From contig NZ_BMUZ01000008.1 in NCBI RefSeq assembly GCF_014650455.1, forward strand, positions 347,801-411,800: DNA of 64,000 nt, read 5' to 3'. A program made the translations under genes and the position numbers. This document shows positions 16,537-25,921 of the stretch, one piece after another (the stretch's first letter is position 1; each line of letters opens with the position of its first letter). Below the pieces are notes generated by a model. The model had not been told where the DNA came from. It worked only from the letters and a program-made list of their open reading frames with translations, and ran no database searches. Source of the stretch: Streptomyces xanthochromogenes (lineage in GTDB: Bacteria > Actinomycetota > Actinomycetes > Streptomycetales > Streptomycetaceae).

Positions 16537-19527
16537 GTGCGCAGGATTGTGTTCAGACTGCTCGGCACGTTGGACGTACAGGTGGACGGGGAGCGGATCG
16601 CCCTCGGCAGCGCACGGCAGCGGATCGTCCTGACGACGCTGCTGCTGGCGCCGAACCGGGTGGTCTCCGTGGACGGCCTGATCGAGGCGGTCTGGCAGGG
16701 CAGGGAGCCGACCACCGCGCGCAACCAGATCGCCATCTGCGTCGGGGCGCTCCGCAAGATCTTCAAGGATGCCGCGGGGGCGGACGAGCTCATCGTCACC
16801 TCCTACCCGGGATACATCCTGTCCACCGGTGAACACCGCGTGGACGTCAGGGAGTTCGAGGATCTGGCCAGCCGCGCCCGGGACGCCGCCCGGCGCGGGC
16901 AGGCGGCCGAGGCCGGCACCCTGGTGGAGGAGGCGCTGAGCCTCTGGCGCGGCCGTGCCCTGGAAGGCATCGAGGGCGAGCCCGCCGATTCGGCCGCGGC
17001 CCGCCTGGAGGAACTCCGGCTCGACCTGCGCGAGGAGCGGGCCGGCCTCCAGCTCCAGCTCGGCCGGCACCGGGCGCTGATCGGTGAACTGTCCGCGCTG
17101 GTACGGGAGAACCCGCTCCGCGAGCAGGCACGCGGCTTCCTCATGCTGGCCGAGTACCGTTCGGGACACCGCGCCAAGGCCCTGGAGATCTTCCGGGACG
17201 GGCGCGACATCCTGGTCGACCAGCTCGGCATCGAGCCCGGCCCCGCGCTCCAGGCACTGCACGACCTCGTCCTGCAGGACTCTCCGGACCTGGCGCAGCC
17301 CGCGGCCGACGCCGCGCCCGCGCTGATCACCACCGTGCCCTCCCAACTCCCCGCCAACATCGCGGCGTTCACCGGGCGCATGGACGAACTCGCCGGTCTC
17401 GACCGGATGCTGGACGACAACTACGGCTCGCGCCCGCTGGCCGTCGGTGTCGTCGCCGGGGTCGCCGGGGTCGGCAAGACCGCCCTCGCGGTGCACTGGG
17501 CCAACCAGGTCGCCGCCCGCTTTCCCGACGGCCGGCTCTTCATAGACCTGCGCGGGTACGACGAGAAGGACGACCCCGTCTCGCCCGGCGCCGCCCTCGA
17601 CCGGCTGCTGCGCTCGCTGGGCGTGCCCGGCCCGCAGATCCCGGCCGACGCCACCGACCGGGCCGCCCTCTACCGCAGCGTGCTCGACAACAAGCGGATG
17701 CTGATCCTGCTCGACAACGCCCGCTCCTTCGAGCAGGTGCGCTCCCTGCTGCCCGGCGCCGGCCGCTGCTGCGTGCTCATCACCAGCCGGGACGCCATCG
17801 ACGACCTGACCGGCGACTACGACGTGCTGCGCCTCACCCTGCCCACGCTCGCCCAGGGGGAGGCCACCGCGCTGCTCGCCCAGGTGGCGGGCCCCGACCG
17901 GTTCAACGCCGATCCGGCCGCCGCGGCCCGGCTCAGCGAGCTCTGCGACCGGCTGCCGCTCGCCCTGCGCATCGCGGGGGCCCGGCTCGCCGCCCGCCCC
18001 CACTGGTCGCTGCGCTCCCTGGTCGGGCGCCTCGCCGACGAGCGGCGCCGGCTCGACGAACTCAGCCCCGGACAGGGCGGAGTGCGCGCCGGGCTGTGGC
18101 TCAGCTACCGCGACCTCGACCCGGCCGCGGCCCGCATGTACCGAAGACTCGGCCTGCTCAACGCCCCCGACTTCGCGGCCTGGGTCGGGGCGTCCGTCCT
18201 CGACACCGATCTGTGGGAGGCGGAGGACCTCATCGAGCAGCTCGTGGACGCCCAGCTCCTCGAAGCGGTCTCGGGGCCGCCGGGAAAGCCGGCCCGCTAC
18301 CGCTTCCAGGACCTGCTGCGCCTGTACGCGTGGGAACTCGCGCTCGCCGAGGACGGCGAGGAGGAGCGGACCGAGGCCCTGGACCGGGCGTTCGGCGACT
18401 GGCTCTCGCTCGCCGAGGAGGCGCACCGCCGGGTCGAGGGCCACGGCGGACTCGGCCGCCGGACCGATCGCCCCGCGCTGCCGGAGTCACTGGTGGAGGA
18501 ACTCCTCGACGATCCCATGCAGTGGTTCGAGGCGGAGCGCTCGGCCATGGTCGGGGTCATCGGCCAGGCCGCCCAGTCGCCGAAACCTGCCGTCAGCTGG
18601 CTGCTCACCGCCGCGGCCACCGCCCTGTTCGAGACCCGGCACTGCCTGGAGGACTGGCAGTCCTGCGCCGAACAGTCACTGGCCGCCGCGCGGCGCGGCG
18701 ACGACCGGGCGGGCGAGGCGATGATGCTGCGTTCGCTCGGCTCGCTCCTCATCAACCAACGGCGCTACGAGGCGGCGGAGGAACGCCTGGTCCCCGCACT
18801 GCGGCTGTGCAGGGAGACCGGGGACGAGTCGGGTGGCGCACGGGTGCGCCGGCTGCTCGGGATCTGCGCCCACTTCGAGGGCGAGCTGGACAGCGCCGCC
18901 GAGCACTACGAGGCGGCGATGGAGGTGCTGCTGCGGATCGGGGAGGTCCGCAGCGCGGTGCACTCGATGGGCCTGCTCGCCCAGATCGAGACACAGCGCG
19001 GCAATCTCCCGCGCGCCGTCGAACTGACCGAGCAGGCGGTGGCCAGAAGCCGTGAGGGCGGCTTCTGGCGGGCCGAGGCGCAGAGCCTGTACTGGCTCGC
19101 GGGCACCCTGCTGCGCGACGGCAGGATCAAGGACGCGTGCCGGGCGAGCGGGCAGGTGATCGAGCTGACCCGGGCGGGTGGGGACCGGGTCGGGCAGATG
19201 TACGCCCTGCGTCTGATGGGCGAAACCATGTGGCGGCAGGGCGAGTTGGCCGAGGCTCAGGACGTTCTGGAGCAGGCCATCGGCATCGCGGACGAGCTGT
19301 CCGACGATCTGCTGCGGGGACGGATCGAGATCGATCTCGGCTGTACGGACGCGGTGGCGGGCCGGGCCGGGGCGGCGGACCGGTTCGAGCGGGCCCGCGA
19401 GGCGTTCACGACGGTCGCTGCCAAGACCTGGCAGGAGCGCGCCGACCGGCTGATCGCGCTGGTCGAGTCGGCCGCACCGGGCGTCCCGGTGCCGGCCGGA
19501 CAACTGGCCGGGCTGCTCGACGACTGA
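16537..19527 (+). CDS. AfsR/SARP-type transcriptional regulator with NB-ARC and TPRs
   Basis: A 996-residue regulator. Residues 1-95 form an OmpR-type winged helix (FRLLGTLDVQVDGERIALGS, QRIVLTTLLLAPNRVVSVDGLIEAVW). Residues about 100-245 form the BTAD domain (EFEDLASRARDAARRG; LRLDLREERAGLQLQLGRH). An NB-ARC ATPase follows with Walker A AGVAGVGKTALAV near residue 310 and ILLDNA. From about residue 600 there are TPR-type helical repeats (MLRSLGSLLINQRRYEAAEERL). This is the architecture of AfsR. The GTG at 16537 has GGGGGAA upstream; ATG 16498 and GTG 16549 are alternatives. It lies upstream of the NRPS cluster and is a plausible activator of it, but its target is not shown by the sequence. 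Confidence 0.87.
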   Translation: MRRIVFRLLGTLDVQVDGERIALGSARQRIVLTTLLLAPNRVVSVDGLIEAVWQGREPTTARNQIAICVGALRKIFKDAAGADELIVTSYPGYILSTGEHRVDVREFEDLASRARDAARRGQAAEAGTLVEEALSLWRGRALEGIEGEPADSAAARLEELRLDLREERAGLQLQLGRHRALIGELSALVRENPLREQARGFLMLAEYRSGHRAKALEIFRDGRDILVDQLGIEPGPALQALHDLVLQDSPDLAQPAADAAPALITTVPSQLPANIAAFTGRMDELAGLDRMLDDNYGSRPLAVGVVAGVAGVGKTALAVHWANQVAARFPDGRLFIDLRGYDEKDDPVSPGAALDRLLRSLGVPGPQIPADATDRAALYRSVLDNKRMLILLDNARSFEQVRSLLPGAGRCCVLITSRDAIDDLTGDYDVLRLTLPTLAQGEATALLAQVAGPDRFNADPAAAARLSELCDRLPLALRIAGARLAARPHWSLRSLVGRLADERRRLDELSPGQGGVRAGLWLSYRDLDPAAARMYRRLGLLNAPDFAAWVGASVLDTDLWEAEDLIEQLVDAQLLEAVSGPPGKPARYRFQDLLRLYAWELALAEDGEEERTEALDRAFGDWLSLAEEAHRRVEGHGGLGRRTDRPALPESLVEELLDDPMQWFEAERSAMVGVIGQAAQSPKPAVSWLLTAAATALFETRHCLEDWQSCAEQSLAAARRGDDRAGEAMMLRSLGSLLINQRRYEAAEERLVPALRLCRETGDESGGARVRRLLGICAHFEGELDSAAEHYEAAMEVLLRIGEVRSAVHSMGLLAQIETQRGNLPRAVELTEQAVARSREGGFWRAEAQSLYWLAGTLLRDGRIKDACRASGQVIELTRAGGDRVGQMYALRLMGETMWRQGELAEAQDVLEQAIGIADELSDDLLRGRIEIDLGCTDAVAGRAGAADRFERAREAFTTVAAKTWQERADRLIALVESAAPGVPVPAGQLAGLLDD

Positions 19528-19567
19528 GCAACTGGGCCGGTGGTGCCGGGAGTTGGGGAGTAAGGGG

Positions 19568-19756
19568 TCAGTTCCAGGGGTTCTCGCCGGGGGAGACCGT
19601 CGTGGTCGGCGACGGCGAGGGGGCCGGAGCGGTGACGCCGGTGGGGGTGGTGGGCGCGTCGTCCGCATGGGCGATCCCGGTGGCGCCGGCGGTGAGGAGA
19701 CCCGCCGCGAATATGCCGGCCACGATGACGCCCGTCGTGCTGCGGATGAAGCTCAT
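19568..19756 (-). CDS. Small secreted Thr/Pro-rich peptide
   Basis: A 62-residue protein. Residues 1-32 are a good Sec signal peptide (SFIRSTTGVIVAGIFAAGLLTAGATG, cleavage near AHA/DD). The mature part, about 30 residues, is Thr/Pro/Ser-rich and ends GENPWN. No known family is recognised. A GAGGAG ribosome site precedes ATG 19756. It is convergent with the first SARP gene (40 bp between stops) and divergent from the second across 208 bp. Its position between two regulators makes a signalling or envelope role conceivable but unproven. Confidence 0.7.
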   Translation of the reverse strand: MSFIRSTTGVIVAGIFAAGLLTAGATGIAHADDAPTTPTGVTAPAPSPSPTTTVSPGENPWN

Positions 19757-19964
19757 CTGAATGCTCCTCGTTTCGTTCGCCGCCGTCTTGGCTGCGATCC
19801 GAGAAGGACGCTAGGGAGCCGTTCTGTTGGCGCCTTATCATTTCGATTTCGTCGTCGGATGAACAGCTCTCCGGGCGATGAAATCGATTCAAAATCGGTG
19901 GGACACAGCGGTTGGACAAGGTGGGCACACAGCCGCCACCACGCCCATCGTTGAACGGGGAACC

Positions 19965-21854
19965 ATGGACTTCCACCTGCTCGGCCCGGTCGAGGCCAGA
20001 CGCGAGGATCTGCGGATCGCTCTCTCGGGCACGAAGATGCACACGCTCCTCGCGGCCCTGCTGCTCGCGCGGGGCCGTGTGGTGCCCGACTCCCGGCTGA
20101 GCCGGCTGCTCTGGGGCGCCAGTCCGCCCGCGACGATGAGCGCGCAGATCTACACCTACGTCTCGCGGCTGCGCAAGCTCCTGGAGCCCGAGGCGACACT
20201 GGAGCGCCGCTCGCCCGGCTATGCGATCAAGACCGGCGACAGCCTGGTGGACATCGTGGAATACGAGCGTTTCGACCGCCTCGGCCGCCAGGCGCTCCAG
20301 GAGCACCGATATGAGGACGCGGGAAGTCTCCTGCGCAATGCGCTGGAACTCTGGCAGGGCCCGATGTTGGTGAATGTCACGGAATTTCTCGCGGAGGAAG
20401 AAATTCCGCAATGGGAGGAGGGGCGCGCGGCCACACTGGAAAATCGGATGGAAGCCGATCTGGCGCTCGGCAGGCACGGTCAGATCGTCGCCGAACTGAC
20501 CCGTCTGGTGGCGGACTTCCCGCTGCGCGAGCGGATGCGTGCCCAGCTGATGACGGCCCTGTACCGCTGCGGCCGCCAGGCCGACGCCCTGCACGTCTTC
20601 CACGAGGGCCGTACCGTGCTCGCCGAGGAACTGGGCGTCGACCCCGGCACAGGTCTGACGGACACTCACCAGGCCGTGCTGTGTGGGACGTTGGACCTGG
20701 AACCGGTGTCCGGCGAGCGGAGGACCGCGACCCTGGTCGCCGTCCGTGCGGCCGACCCCGAGCCGCCGGCGCCGCGGCCCCACGCCCCCGCGGCCCCGCT
20801 CCGCGCGCCCGCCATGCTGCCGCCCGACACCGCCGGATTCATCGGGCGCACCCGTGAACTCGCCGCCCTGCGCCGCCTGCTCACCCCCGGCGGCCGCTCC
20901 GCGACGCCGCGCCGCTGCCTGATCACCGGCATGGCCGGCATCGGCAAGACCGCGCTGGCGGTGCACGCCGCCCACGAGAACCGCGAGCACTTCCCCGACG
21001 GCCAGCTGTACGCGGACCTGGCCGGGCCGGACGGCGCCGCCAAGGACCCCCGTGACGTACTGGTCCACCTGCTGCGCGCGCTCGGTGAGCAGCCGCCCGG
21101 CGCGGCCCCGTACGACCTCGACGAGCTCGTACGGGTCTATCGCACCAGCACCGCGGGGCGCCGGATCCTGGTCCTGCTCGACAACGCGGTGGACAGCCGC
21201 CGGCTCGCCCCGCTGCTGCCGGCCGGCGCGGAGGCGGCCGCGCTGGTCACCGGCCACGCCCATCTCGCCGTGACCGCGGGACCCGTCACCCTGGCCGTCG
21301 GGCCCCTGAGCCCCGAGGAGTCCCTCGAACTGCTCACCGTCACGGCGGGCAAGGTGCGCACCGTCGCCGAGCCCGGCGCCGCCCGGCTGATCGCCGATCA
21401 CTGCGCGGGCCTGCCGCTCGCGCTGCGCATCGCGGGGGCCAAGCTTGCCGCCCGGCCGCACTGGTCGGTCGCCCGGCTGGCCGGCCGGCTTGCCGAGCCC
21501 GACCTCCGCCTGGGCGAACTCACCTTCGGTGAACTGGAGTTGGCGGACTCGTTGGCGAGCTGGCTGGAGCGCACCGACGAGGGGAGCCGCGAACTGCTCG
21601 CCCGTCTCTCGGTGCTCGGCGAGCGGCCGTTCTCGTCGGCCTCGGCCGCCACCGTGCTCGGCCTTCCCGACCGGCGGGCCGAGGACCTGGTGGAACGGCT
21701 CGCCGAGAGCGCGCTCCTGGAGACCGTCCGCCCGCTCGGCGAGGCCGGCGCCCCCGCCGCCTTCCACTACCGCTTCCACCGGCTCGTGCTGCTGTACGTC
21801 CAGTCCCTGCCCGTGCAGCGTCCCGTACGGGTCGCCCTGGCCCAGGCCGGCTGA
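19965..21854 (+). CDS. SARP-type regulator with NB-ARC domain
   Basis: A 629-residue regulator: winged-helix DNA-binding domain (FHLLGPVEARRED; HTLLAALLLARGRVVPDSRLSRLLW) at residues 1-95, BTAD at about 100-245 (EYERFDRLGRQALQEHRYEDAG), an Ala/Pro linker, and NB-ARC with Walker A GMAGIGKTALAV near residue 320 and LVLLDNAV. It stops shortly after the ARC/winged-helix part (YRFHRLVLLYVQSLP) and has no TPR region, unlike its neighbour. ATG 19965 follows GGGGAA. The upstream 208 bp is AT-rich near 19,830-19,910 compared with its surroundings, consistent with a divergent promoter. It is a likely regulator of the adjacent peptide cluster. Confidence 0.87.
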   Translation: MDFHLLGPVEARREDLRIALSGTKMHTLLAALLLARGRVVPDSRLSRLLWGASPPATMSAQIYTYVSRLRKLLEPEATLERRSPGYAIKTGDSLVDIVEYERFDRLGRQALQEHRYEDAGSLLRNALELWQGPMLVNVTEFLAEEEIPQWEEGRAATLENRMEADLALGRHGQIVAELTRLVADFPLRERMRAQLMTALYRCGRQADALHVFHEGRTVLAEELGVDPGTGLTDTHQAVLCGTLDLEPVSGERRTATLVAVRAADPEPPAPRPHAPAAPLRAPAMLPPDTAGFIGRTRELAALRRLLTPGGRSATPRRCLITGMAGIGKTALAVHAAHENREHFPDGQLYADLAGPDGAAKDPRDVLVHLLRALGEQPPGAAPYDLDELVRVYRTSTAGRRILVLLDNAVDSRRLAPLLPAGAEAAALVTGHAHLAVTAGPVTLAVGPLSPEESLELLTVTAGKVRTVAEPGAARLIADHCAGLPLALRIAGAKLAARPHWSVARLAGRLAEPDLRLGELTFGELELADSLASWLERTDEGSRELLARLSVLGERPFSSASAATVLGLPDRRAEDLVERLAESALLETVRPLGEAGAPAAFHYRFHRLVLLYVQSLPVQRPVRVALAQAG

Positions 21855-21868
21855 GCGCCACCAGCTCC

Positions 21869-21895
21869 GAACCCCGGTCCCGGCGGCCGGGGTTC
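21869..21895 (+). terminator. Terminator after second SARP gene
   Basis: A perfect 9-bp inverted repeat (21869-21877 with 21887-21895, 9-nt loop) starts 15 bp after the stop. Confidence 0.65.
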
Positions 21896-21990
21896 AGCCC
21901 TGTCCGGGGCCAACCCGTAGGGGTCGGGGGAGGGTTGTTGCCGGGGTCCTTCCCGATGGCCGGGCGGGCCCCGCACGGCACGATCGGGGC

Positions 21991-22599
21991 ATGACCTTCC
22001 CCCGGTACGGCACCGCAGCCACCGCACTCCTCGCCGCCTACGGCGTCGTCCGGCTGTCCGGCGACGCGCAGGGCCCCGGCGCCACATGGACGTCGGGGCA
22101 TCTGCTGCTGCTCGGCTCGCTCGCGCTGTTCCTGCCCGTCGTAGCGGGACTGCGACGGCGGCACCCGCACCCGGCCGCCACCGCGGCGGCGGCCGTCGCC
22201 CACGCGGGCCTTGCCGCCGGGATCGTCCAGGCCGTCATCGACCTCGTGATCGGGTTCCGGGCGGCCGACCGGGCCGGGATGGACGCGCTGTTCCTCGCCG
22301 TCAAGGCGCATCCCGGAGTCACCCCCGCCGTGTACACGGTGGGGCCGCTGCTGTTCTACGTGGGCCTGCTGGCGCTGCTCATGACGGCGGCCATCCGCCG
22401 GCCCGTCAAAAGGGCCGGCGGATGGCTCGCTCCGCTCCTGGTGCTCCTGGGCGCCGCGGCGATGGCGGTGAGTCTGGACCTCCTCGTGGTCAGCGCGGGC
22501 TGCTACTGGCTGGCTTTGACGTCGAGCCCCGGCAAATCTCCAGAACCGTCATGGCGATGGCGGCTCCCGGCCGGCCGAACCGGTCGGCGTACCGCTTGA
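21991..22599 (+). CDS. Membrane protein of unknown function, 3' end overlapping chorismate mutase gene
   Basis: A 202-residue protein with about four to five hydrophobic helices (residues 7-25, 35-52, 65-90, about 112-130, 143-165). No family is recognised. ATG 21991 is preceded by GATCGGGGC. The last helix ends near residue 169 (SAGCYWLALT); the final 30 residues, roughly SSPGKSPEPSWRW onward, are polar and basic and are read from the antisense of the chorismate mutase gene, which ends at 22490. The 110-bp convergent overlap suggests the natural 3' end was replaced when the cluster and this gene were brought together. Confidence 0.6.
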   Translation: MTFPRYGTAATALLAAYGVVRLSGDAQGPGATWTSGHLLLLGSLALFLPVVAGLRRRHPHPAATAAAAVAHAGLAAGIVQAVIDLVIGFRAADRAGMDALFLAVKAHPGVTPAVYTVGPLLFYVGLLALLMTAAIRRPVKRAGGWLAPLLVLLGAAAMAVSLDLLVVSAGCYWLALTSSPGKSPEPSWRWRLPAGRTGRRTA

Positions 22600-22798
22600 T
22601 GATGACGTTCTCGCGGTTGAACTCGGTGCGGCGCCCGCCCGTGGACATCCGGGCCCGCTGGACGCCCTCGGACAGTTCTCGGCGGCGATCGAGCAGCGTG
22701 AGGATCTCGGCGTCCAGGACGTCGATGGAACTCCTGAGGGTGGTGATCGTCGCCTCGGCGACGGCCGGGTCGGCGGCTGACAGGGTCTGCGGGGACAT
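22490..22798 (-). CDS. AroQ-type chorismate mutase, monofunctional
   Basis: A 102-residue all-helical chorismate mutase of the AroQ class: LRSSIDVLDAEILTLLDRRRELSEGVQRARM with the characteristic Arg and Asp, and RENVIIKRYADRFG. It converts chorismate to prephenate, raising supply of Phe/Tyr. As the last gene of the minus-strand peptide cluster, after a phosphoglycerate dehydrogenase, it probably feeds the aromatic residue chosen by NRPS3. It has no fused dehydratase or dehydrogenase domain. ATG 22798 follows AAGGAGA. Its 3' end overlaps the convergent membrane protein gene. Confidence 0.85.
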   Translation of the reverse strand: MSPQTLSAADPAVAEATITTLRSSIDVLDAEILTLLDRRRELSEGVQRARMSTGGRRTEFNRENVIIKRYADRFGRPGAAIAMTVLEICRGSTSKPASSSPR

Positions 22799-22881
22799 GG
22801 CGCTCTCCTTGTGCGGCTGGGGGGATGTGCGGGACGGTGGGCCGGGAACGGAGCTGGGCGGGGCGGAGAAGGGCCGGCCGC

Positions 22882-23892
22882 TCAGCCGTTGACGGCGTCC
22901 GGAACCGGGGCTCCGGACAGGGCGAGCAGGACGGAGGCGGCGACCGAGGTGCCCGCCTTCTCCTGGGCCTCGGCGGTGCCCGCGCCCAGGTGCGGGGTGG
23001 CCACCACGTTCTCCAGGGCGAACAGCGGCGATGCGGTGCAGGGCTCGGTGGCGAAGACGTCGAGGCCCGCCCCCGCGACCCGGCCCTCCAGGAGCGCGGC
23101 GTACAGCGCGTCCTCGTCGACGATGCCGCCGCGCGCGGCGTTCACGATCCGCACCCCCGGCTTCATGCCGGCGAACGCACCCGCACCGATCAGGCCGAGC
23201 GTCTCGGGGGTCTTGGGCAGGTGCACGGTGATGAAGTCGGAGTGGGCGAGCAGTTCGTCCAGGGGGACGAGGCGGGCCCCGGCCCGCTCGGCGGACTCGG
23301 CGTCCGCGTAGGGGTCGTAGGCGATGACCCGCATGTCGAAGGCGGCCATCCGGCGCGCGACGAGCGAGCCGATCCGGCCGAGTCCGACGATGCCGAGCAC
23401 CTTGCCGGACAGCTCGACGCCGGTGAACCGGGCCCGCTGCCAGTGGCCGGCCCGCAGCGCGGCGTCGGCCGGGGCGACGTTCCTGGCGACGGCCAGGATG
23501 AGTGCGATGGCGTGTTCGGCGGCGCTGACGATGTTGGACGTGGGTGCGTTCACGACCAGCACACCGGCCGCGGTGGCCTCGGCCACCGCCACGTTGTCGA
23601 GGCCGATGCCCGCCCGGGCGATGACCTTCAGGCGGGGCGCCGCGGCGATGGCCTCGGCGTCCATGCTGGTCGCCGAGCGGATCAGTACCGCGTCCGCGTC
23701 GGCGAGTGCGGCGAGCAGCTCGGCGCGGTCACTGCCGTCGCAGCGGCGCACCTCCACGTCCGTGCCGAGGGCGTCGACGGTGGCGGGGGACAGTTCCTCG
23801 GCCAGTACGACGACCGGTCTGTCGACGGCCGGCCTGACGGGGGGAGTCGAGGGTGCGGCCCCGGCGAGCGGGGCGAGCGTGGCGAAGCTCAT
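22882..23892 (-). CDS. D-3-phosphoglycerate dehydrogenase-like, short form
   Basis: A 336-residue D-isomer 2-hydroxyacid dehydrogenase. The nucleotide-binding GLGRIGSLVARRM motif is at about residues 168-180. The catalytic Arg (NAARGGIVDE) and the His of PHLGAGT are present. ARAGIGLDNVAV matches the 3-phosphoglycerate dehydrogenase branch. Housekeeping SerA of actinobacteria is about 530 residues with regulatory C-terminal domains; these are absent here, so the enzyme may escape serine feedback. Making 3-phosphohydroxypyruvate in the cluster would support O-phosphoserine, the co-substrate of SbnA-type enzymes. A 27-residue Ala/Pro extension precedes the catalytic domain. ATG 23892 follows GAGAAGG. 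The role is inferred from context. Confidence 0.85.
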   Translation of the reverse strand: MSFATLAPLAGAAPSTPPVRPAVDRPVVVLAEELSPATVDALGTDVEVRRCDGSDRAELLAALADADAVLIRSATSMDAEAIAAAPRLKVIARAGIGLDNVAVAEATAAGVLVVNAPTSNIVSAAEHAIALILAVARNVAPADAALRAGHWQRARFTGVELSGKVLGIVGLGRIGSLVARRMAAFDMRVIAYDPYADAESAERAGARLVPLDELLAHSDFITVHLPKTPETLGLIGAGAFAGMKPGVRIVNAARGGIVDEDALYAALLEGRVAGAGLDVFATEPCTASPLFALENVVATPHLGAGTAEAQEKAGTSVAASVLLALSGAPVPDAVNG

Positions 23893-23953
23893 GGTCGGCC
23901 TTCTCTCTGCGGAAGCTGCGGACGTGGCTCTGCGGGGTCCCCGCCGGCGCGGA

Positions 23954-25921
23954 TCACTGGCGGGAGCCGGCGAGGTCGAGCGCGCGGGTGCGCAGCGCGA
24001 GCCGGGCCGGTACGAGACTGGAGACGAGGGCGAGGGCGAGCCCGGCCGCCGCGGCCGCCCCGATCGCCGGCCAGGGCAGGCCGAGCGTGAGCGGTGAACC
24101 GGCGTCCAGGATGCGGCGGTTGATGAGCATGAGGGTGGCGGCCTGGGTGCCGGTGGTGACGAGCAGCGCGAGCACGGTGGCGGTCGCCGCGGTGAGCACC
24201 GCCTCCACGCCCACCATGGACAGGACCTGGCGGTCGTTGCCGCCGGTCAGGCGCAGGGTGGCGAAGTCGCGCAGCCGGTCGCCGGTGGACATCATCATCG
24301 TGTTGACGATCGCGATCAGCGCGTAGAGCAGCGCGGGTCCCAGGATCGCGATCATCGCGATCCAGTCGGACCGGACCCGCGGGTCGTTGTCGCCGCTGCC
24401 CCACTGGGCGGCCGGGGTGACCTTGGCGCCCGCGGCCTCGGGGGCCGTGCCCTGCCGGGTGGAGACGTAGGCGGCGGTGGGCTGCGGGTCACCGGTCAGA
24501 TGGCCGGCCACCACGGCGTACGGAAGCAGCACCTCGGAGAGGCTGAGCGGCGTCTTGACCAGGGCGACAAGCGTCAGGGTGGCCGGTGCGCCGTCGGCGA
24601 GCGAGGCCGTGAGGCGGTCGCCCACCTGCCAGCCGTTGGACCGGGCGAGCCCCTCGGACACGGCCACCGTGGACCCGGTGAGGCGGTCGAGTGAGCCGGC
24701 GCCGGTGGGGAGCTTCCACGTGGTTGCCGCGTCCCCGTCGATCGCGGTGGCCGACACGGTGCCCGAAGTGGCGCCTGATGAGCTGGAGTTGCCGCCGTCG
24801 AGGCCGGTGAGGAGGGTGGTGCGGACCGTGGTGGTCCGGGCGCCGGGCAGCGCGCGCAGCGCGCCCACCGCGGCCGCCGGCAGGGTGGGACCGCTCGCGG
24901 GCTCGACGACGTACTGAGCGATGAGCGCCGCGCGGGACTGGAGGCTCCGGGCATCACCGAAGGTCAGGGTGGAGCCGACCACCGTGCCGGTGAGGCCGAT
25001 CACCAGGAACATCGGGGTCGCCGTGGAGACGGTGCGGCGCACCGCCTTGAGCGCGTTCTGCCGGGCCAGCAGGCCCACCGCGCCGGAGGCCAGCGGCACC
25101 GGCAGGGTGAGCAGCCGCACCAGCGGCGGCACGAGCAGCGGGGCGAACAGGGCGATCGCCATGATCGCCATGACGTCGATGAGCAGCGACCACACCGGCA
25201 TGTTCTGCGGATCGCGCAGCTGCGGATCGTGCTGCATCGCGGCCGGCATGGTCGTGAACAGGAGCAGTACGGTGGCGAAGACCGCGAGGTAGCCGATCGC
25301 CCACAGCCAGCGGCCGAGCGTCATCACCCTGCCGTCGACCGCCGCGTCGCCGAGCGCCTCCACGGGCCGCACCCGGCCGGCCCGGCGCGCTGCCGCGTAG
25401 GCGCCGAGCACCGCGACGACGATCTCGACGGCGGCGGCGACGAGCAGCGGACCGGCCCCCGCGTCCACGGTGAAGCCCTCGGGAGCGGCGCCCCGCGACA
25501 CCAGCCAGCGCGCGAACAGCGGTGCCACGCCGAGGCCGAGCAGTGCGCCGCAGACCGAGGCGACCAGCGAGACGACGACCGCCTCGCCGAGCACCAGCAA
25601 CCGGATCTGACGGGGTGTCGCGCCGACCGCCCGCAGCAGTGCGGTCTCGCGGCGCCGCCCGGCGACCGCGAACGCGAACGTCGACGCCACGACGAAGACG
25701 GACACGAAGCCGGACATCCCCGCCATGAAGGTGAGGAGCTTCTTCAGGGACGGCGCCGACGGGTCGTTGTTCTCAAGCCCCGCCGAGGTGCTGACGAGCA
25801 GCCCGGCCGCGGCGATCAGCGCCACGCCCAGGGTGAGCGCGACGAACGAGCCGATGAAGCCGAGCCACCGTTTGCGCAGGGTGGCGACCGCCACCGGGAT
25901 CAGTAGGCCGAACGTGCCCAT
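23954..25921 (-). CDS. ABC transporter permease, FtsX/MacB-like
   Basis: A 655-residue permease with two FtsX-type units. The first has helices at about residues 18-40, then STFAFAVAGRRRETALLRAVGATPRQIR and further helices to about 185. A second four-helix unit lies after residue 400 (MMSTGDRLRDFATLRLTGGNDRQV), with a soluble exterior domain between them (residues about 290-420). Such permeases pair with MacB/LolD ATPases and extrude peptides or lipoproteins from the outer face of the membrane. It starts in a TGATG overlap with the ATPase stop at 25921. A continuous open frame runs further upstream through the ATPase gene in another frame, but that is a shadow. Confidence 0.88.
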   Translation of the reverse strand: MGTFGLLIPVAVATLRKRWLGFIGSFVALTLGVALIAAAGLLVSTSAGLENNDPSAPSLKKLLTFMAGMSGFVSVFVVASTFAFAVAGRRRETALLRAVGATPRQIRLLVLGEAVVVSLVASVCGALLGLGVAPLFARWLVSRGAAPEGFTVDAGAGPLLVAAAVEIVVAVLGAYAAARRAGRVRPVEALGDAAVDGRVMTLGRWLWAIGYLAVFATVLLLFTTMPAAMQHDPQLRDPQNMPVWSLLIDVMAIMAIALFAPLLVPPLVRLLTLPVPLASGAVGLLARQNALKAVRRTVSTATPMFLVIGLTGTVVGSTLTFGDARSLQSRAALIAQYVVEPASGPTLPAAAVGALRALPGARTTTVRTTLLTGLDGGNSSSSGATSGTVSATAIDGDAATTWKLPTGAGSLDRLTGSTVAVSEGLARSNGWQVGDRLTASLADGAPATLTLVALVKTPLSLSEVLLPYAVVAGHLTGDPQPTAAYVSTRQGTAPEAAGAKVTPAAQWGSGDNDPRVRSDWIAMIAILGPALLYALIAIVNTMMMSTGDRLRDFATLRLTGGNDRQVLSMVGVEAVLTAATATVLALLVTTGTQAATLMLINRRILDAGSPLTLGLPWPAIGAAAAAGLALALVSSLVPARLALRTRALDLAGSRQ

